This document shows positions 60,451-64,000 of a stretch of DNA of 64,000 nt, in pieces; the first letter of the stretch is position 1, and each line of letters starts with the position of its first letter. The stretch spans positions 1-64,000 of the forward strand of contig NZ_VXCA01000049.1 in assembly GCF_011369485.1 (NCBI RefSeq). Direction: 5' to 3'. The DNA comes from Pseudomonas atagonensis. GTDB taxonomy: Bacteria > Pseudomonadota > Gammaproteobacteria > Pseudomonadales > Pseudomonadaceae. Below the pieces are notes generated by a model. It ran no database searches. It saw only the letters and a program-made list of their open reading frames with translations, and was not told where the DNA came from. The translations under genes and the position numbers were made by a program.

Positions 60451-61986
60451 ATGAACCGCAGCGACGTACTGATCATCGGCGCCGGCCCCACCGGACTGGT
60501 GCTGGCTCTGTGGCTGAGCAAACTGGGCGTGCGCGTGCGCATCCTCGATAAAACCTCGGCGCCCGGCACCACTTCACGGGCGCTGGCGGTACAGGCGCGC
60601 ACGCTGGAGTTGTATCGGCAACTGGATCTCGCTGACACCATCGTGCGCAACGGCCATCGTGTTGCGGCAGCCAATTTCTGGGTCAACGGCAAACCGGTCG
60701 CGCAGTTGCCGCTCAACCGCATCGGCGAAGGCCTGACCCCTTACTCGTTCGTTGAGATTTTCCCGCAGGACGAGCACGAACGGTTGCTGATCGATCGCCT
60801 CGAAGACTACGGCGTCAGCGTCGAGCGCAACACCACGCTGGAGAGTTTCGAAGAAACCGGCGACGGCCTCACCGCCCATCTGCGCCTGCCCGATGGCGAG
60901 CAGGAAATCTGTCAGGCCTGCTATCTGGCTGGCTGTGACGGTGCCCGCTCGGTGGTACGCAAATCCCTCGACGCCGGATTCCCCGGCGGCACTTACCAGC
61001 AGATTTTCTACGTCGCAGACGTCAAGGCCAGCGGCCCGGCAATGAACGGCGAGCTGCACCTGGATCTGGATGAAGCGGATTTTCTCGCGGTATTCCCGTT
61101 GGCCGGCGAAGGCCGCGCGCGATTGATCGGCACCGTGCGTGACGAGCGCGCCGAGCGAGCCGAAACCCTGGAATTCTCCGACGTCAGCAGCCGCGCCATC
61201 GAACACCTGAAAGTGCACATCGAAGACGTCCATTGGTTTTCCACGTACCGCGTGCATCACCGCGTGGCTGAACACTTTCGCAGCGGCCGGGCGTTTCTGC
61301 TTGGCGACGCCGCCCACGTGCACAGCCCGGCGGGCGGTCAGGGCATGAACACCGGCATTGGCGATGCGATCAATCTGGCGTGGAAACTCGCCGCCGTCCT
61401 CAGCGGCGCGGCCACCACCAAACTGCTCGACAGCTACGAAACCGAACGCATCGCCTTCGCCCGCAAACTGGTGTCGACCACTGACAAAGTCTTCAGCTTC
61501 GTCACCGCCGAGGGGCGCATGGCTGATCTGCTGCGCATGCGTGTGGCACCGTTTCTGATTCCGAAAATGGCCTCATTCGAAGCGAGTCGCGAATTCCTCT
61601 TTCGCACCGTTTCACAGGTCACCCTCAACTACCGCGGCATGCCGCTCAGTCAGGGCGCGGCCGGCCACGTGCACGGCGGCGACCGTTTGCCGTGGGCGCA
61701 TGACGGTGAAGGGGATAATTACGATCCGCTGCGCCAGCCGTGCTGGCAAGTGCATGTGTACGGTGACACCAGCGACGAGATGATCCAGTGGTGCAACGAG
61801 CATCATCTGCCGCTGCATGTGTTCGACTGGCGACCGGCGTTTGAATCGGCGGGACTGGGGCGCAACGGCTTCTACCTGCTGCGCCCGGATACTTACGTGG
61901 CGATCGCCGAGACCAGTGCGGATCCGAAGGTGATCGAACGGTATTTCCGTGATCACGGGATCCGGCCGTACTTTAATTGTCCCTGA
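60451..61986 (+). CDS. FAD-dependent monooxygenase, aromatic hydroxylase type
   Basis: The 511-residue flavoprotein has three fingerprints of the class A hydroxylases. The dinucleotide-binding GAGPTGLVLALWLSKLG lies at residues 11-27. The DG motif is in YLAGCDGARSVVRKSL. The GD motif is GDAAHVHSPAGGQGMNTGIGDA. A C-terminal thioredoxin-like domain (about residues 395-511) is as in phenol hydroxylase and TfdB/PheA. It hydroxylates a substituted phenol or polyketide using NAD(P)H and oxygen. The substrate is not readable. AAAGGAGGA precedes the ATG. No ring-cleavage gene is adjacent. Confidence 0.9.
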   Translation: MNRSDVLIIGAGPTGLVLALWLSKLGVRVRILDKTSAPGTTSRALAVQARTLELYRQLDLADTIVRNGHRVAAANFWVNGKPVAQLPLNRIGEGLTPYSFVEIFPQDEHERLLIDRLEDYGVSVERNTTLESFEETGDGLTAHLRLPDGEQEICQACYLAGCDGARSVVRKSLDAGFPGGTYQQIFYVADVKASGPAMNGELHLDLDEADFLAVFPLAGEGRARLIGTVRDERAERAETLEFSDVSSRAIEHLKVHIEDVHWFSTYRVHHRVAEHFRSGRAFLLGDAAHVHSPAGGQGMNTGIGDAINLAWKLAAVLSGAATTKLLDSYETERIAFARKLVSTTDKVFSFVTAEGRMADLLRMRVAPFLIPKMASFEASREFLFRTVSQVTLNYRGMPLSQGAAGHVHGGDRLPWAHDGEGDNYDPLRQPCWQVHVYGDTSDEMIQWCNEHHLPLHVFDWRPAFESAGLGRNGFYLLRPDTYVAIAETSADPKVIERYFRDHGIRPYFNCP

Positions 61987-62002
61987 CAACCACCGTTCAA
62001 AT

Positions 62003-62091
62003 TGTGGGAGTGGGCTTGCTCACGAAAGCGTCGTGTCAGTCAGCCAGTCTGTGCCTGACATACCGTCTTCGCGAGCAAGCCCGTTCCCACA
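62003..62091. repeat. REP doublet
   Basis: TGTGGGAGTGGGCTTGCTCA and CGCGAGCAAGCCCGTTCCCAC form an imperfect inverted pair between convergent genes. Confidence 0.88.
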
Positions 62092-62109
62092 GGGGTGATG
62101 CGTTGGACG

Positions 62110-63084
62110 TCAGATCCCGGCCAGGGCCAGGTCCATCGCAAAATACGTGAAGATCAAATCCGCCCCTGCGCGCTTGATCGCGCCAAGGCTTTCACGCACC
62201 ACGCGATCCTCATCAATCGCTCCGGCCTGTGCGCCGAACTTGATCATCGCGTACTCGCCGCTGACCTGGTACGCCGACAGCGGCAGGTTCGAGGCCTCAC
62301 GAATGTCGCGGATGATGTCCAGATACGCGCCGGCCGGTTTGACCATCAGCGCATCGGCGCCTTCCTGCTCGTCAAGCAGCGATTCACGCAGGGCTTCGCG
62401 GCGGTTCATCGGGTTCATCTGATAGCTTTTACGATCGCCCTTGAGCGCGCTGCCGCCGGCCTCGCGGAACGGGCCGTAGAGCGCCGAAGCGAATTTGGTC
62501 GAATACGCCATGATCGGAATCTGCGTGAAACCTGCCGCGTCGAGGGCCTGACGTATCGCCCGCACCTGGCCGTCCATCGCCGCCGACGGTGCAATCACGT
62601 CGGCACCTGCACGGGCGGCGGCAACGGCTTGCTTGCCGAGGTTGATCAGGGTCTGGTCGTTGTCCACTTCATGGTTGTGCATCACGCCGCAATGGCCGTG
62701 ATCGGTGTATTCGCAGAAGCAGGTGTCGGACATCACGATCATTTCCGGCACGGCATCCTTGGCGATGCGCGACATGCGCGAAACCAGACCGTTTTCACGC
62801 CAGGTGTCGCTGCCGTTGGCGTCCAGATGATGGGAAACGCCGAAAGTCATCACCGATTTGATGCCGGCGCGGGCATAGCGCTCGATCTCGCCGGCCAGTT
62901 TGCGCTCGGGAATACGCATCACGCCGGGCATGCTTTTGATCGGCACGAAATCGTCGATCTCTTCCTCGACGAAAATCGGCAGCACCAGGTCATTCAGGCT
63001 GAACTCGGTTTCCTGGAACAGGCTGCGCAGGCTCGCATTGCGGCGCAGACGGCGGGGACGTGCTTCGGGGAACTGACTGGACAT
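62110..63084 (-). CDS. hemB: porphobilinogen synthase, zinc-dependent type
   Basis: The 324-residue enzyme condenses two 5-aminolevulinate molecules to porphobilinogen in haem synthesis. The Schiff-base lysines are Lys197 (AYSTKFASALYGPFR) and Lys249 (ALMVKPAGAYLD). The metal segment MSDTCFCEYTDHGHCGV holds Cys122, Cys124 and Cys132, the three-cysteine zinc site of E. coli HemB. The main HemB of P. aeruginosa instead has an aspartate-rich, magnesium-type segment here. So this is probably a second HemB or a replacement. The ATG at 63084 is used; the frame is open to 63174. Confidence 0.94.
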   Translation of the reverse strand: MSSQFPEARPRRLRRNASLRSLFQETEFSLNDLVLPIFVEEEIDDFVPIKSMPGVMRIPERKLAGEIERYARAGIKSVMTFGVSHHLDANGSDTWRENGLVSRMSRIAKDAVPEMIVMSDTCFCEYTDHGHCGVMHNHEVDNDQTLINLGKQAVAAARAGADVIAPSAAMDGQVRAIRQALDAAGFTQIPIMAYSTKFASALYGPFREAGGSALKGDRKSYQMNPMNRREALRESLLDEQEGADALMVKPAGAYLDIIRDIREASNLPLSAYQVSGEYAMIKFGAQAGAIDEDRVVRESLGAIKRAGADLIFTYFAMDLALAGI

Positions 63085-63228
63085 GGGGTCTTTCCTGAAA
63101 ACGGGCAGATGAGACGAAAGTCGTAGGGGGCGAAGCTTATGCCTTGCAGCAGGTGAGGTACAAACCTGGATCAATCAAGAGTGCATTACCGGGCACGCAA
63201 TAATCCCTGCGCCAAATACATACCCCCT

Positions 63229-63318
63229 TGTGGGAGCGGGCTTGCTCGCGAAGGCGTCATGTCAGTCAGCTTATTGATTACTGACACACCGCTTTCGCGA
63301 GCAAGCTCGCTCCCACAA
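63229..63318. repeat. REP doublet
   Basis: TGTGGGAGCGGGCTTGCTCG and CGCGAGCAAGCTCGCTCCCA form an inverted pair between two minus-strand genes. Confidence 0.92.
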
Positions 63319-63341
63319 GGAACAGGCGTGCAGCCCGAAGA

Positions 63342-64000
63342 CTATGACGGGATGGTCAGGCCTCGAACAACCGCCGGGCGGGCGAGAAAGCGCTCCAGCA
63401 CACGGGTGACATTCGGGAAGTCCTTGATACCGACCAGGTCGCCCGCCTCGTAGAACCCGATCAGGTTGCGTACCCACGGAAACGTGGCGATGTCGGCGAT
63501 GGTGTAGCGCTCACCCATGATCCAGTCGCGGCCTTCCAGGCGGGTGTCGAGCACCTTGAGCAGGCGTTTGCTTTCATCGACGTAGCGATCACGCGGACGC
63601 TTGTCCTCGTAGTCCTTGCCAGCGAATTTATTGAAGAAACCGAGTTGGCCGAACATCGGGCCGATGCCGCCCATCTGGAACATCAGCCACTGAATGGTTT
63701 CGTAGCGCAGCGCGCCTTCCTGGGCCAGCAACTGACCGCTCTTGTCGGCGAGATAAATCAGGATCGCGCCGGACTCGAACAGCGGCAGCGGCTGGTCTTG
63801 CGGGCCGTGGGGGTCGAGGATCGCCGGGATCTTGTTGTTCGGGTTCAGCGACAGAAACTCAGGGGACAACTGGTCGTGCGTGTCGAAACCGACGCGATGC
63901 GGCTCATACGGCAGGCCGATCTCTTCAAGCATGATCGAGACTTTGACGCCGTTGGGGGTCGGCAAGGAGTAGAGCTGAATCCAGTCAGGGTACTGCGCCG
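63342..64000 (-). CDS. glutathione S-transferase, YghU/YfcG type (5' end outside the window)
   Basis: The frame is open to the window edge and reads DWIQLYSLPTPNGVKVSIMLEEIGLPYEPHRV before the rest, so the start codon lies beyond 64000. LNPNNKIPAILDPHG and LFESGAILIYLADKSGQL give the cis-proline and Glu-Ser glutathione site. QWLMFQMGGIGPMFGQLGFF is the C-terminal helical domain typical of the Nu-class YghU and YfcG enzymes, which have disulfide-bond reductase activity. A stop codon ends the gene at 63342. It has no recognised operon partner in view. Confidence 0.88.
   Translation of the reverse strand, partial: AQYPDWIQLYSLPTPNGVKVSIMLEEIGLPYEPHRVGFDTHDQLSPEFLSLNPNNKIPAILDPHGPQDQPLPLFESGAILIYLADKSGQLLAQEGALRYETIQWLMFQMGGIGPMFGQLGFFNKFAGKDYEDKRPRDRYVDESKRLLKVLDTRLEGRDWIMGERYTIADIATFPWVRNLIGFYEAGDLVGIKDFPNVTRVLERFLARPAVVRGLTIPS

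Overview
The window reads as a contiguous piece of a Pseudomonas chromosome, most likely the P. fluorescens group. The support is the high GC coding sequence, the many paired REP palindromes of the GTGGGAGCGGGCTTGCTCGC type, an ampR/ampC pair with close similarity to the pseudomonad proteins, and typical Pseudomonas families throughout (YceH, TrhP, RocS/BvgS-like kinase, DNA polymerase II). No rRNA, tRNA, CRISPR array, transposase or phage gene was recognised. About 55 genes were called; most are single genes or short operons separated by REP doublets.

Layout. 0.2-2.2 kb: two tandem YdcZ-type DMT transporters with a divergent LysR regulator. 2.4-8.2 kb: two chemoreceptors, each with a sigma-28-like promoter and each followed by the same nested repeat, with a sodium/proton-antiporter-type permease between them. 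8.4-16 kb: housekeeping and small hypothetical genes (DUF1993, YceH, cupin, AroE-like dehydrogenase, AI-2E permease, exported isochorismatase-family hydrolase, tRNA hydroxylase TrhP). 16-20 kb: a glucarate unit (FadR-type regulator, MFS permease, gudD) with operator-like repeats between regulator and operon. 20-22.1 kb: ampR and ampC, divergent. 22.4-24.4 kb: a two-gene ATPase/HNH module that looks like a Septu anti-phage system. 24.6-31.1 kb: a BvgA/BvgS-like phosphorelay followed by an autotransporter. 31-42 kb: mixed metabolism and transport (GalM, aldo/keto reductase, DNA polymerase II, CBS protein, GST).

42.2-54.1 kb is the most distinctive stretch. About 1.1 kb of non-coding DNA ends in a consensus sigma-54 promoter. 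After it come tonB-exbB-exbD, a TonB-dependent receptor and a YejABEF-type peptide ABC importer, all on one strand. Together they form a full outer-membrane-to-cytoplasm uptake route with its own energy transducer.

54.1-64 kb: a DUF3455 protein, an ECF sigma/anti-sigma pair followed by a secreted 13-residue-repeat peptide, a DUF1615 lipoprotein, a siderophore receptor, a FAD monooxygenase, a zinc-type HemB and a GST cut by the window end. All assignments come from reading the sequence and from family knowledge; no database search was run.
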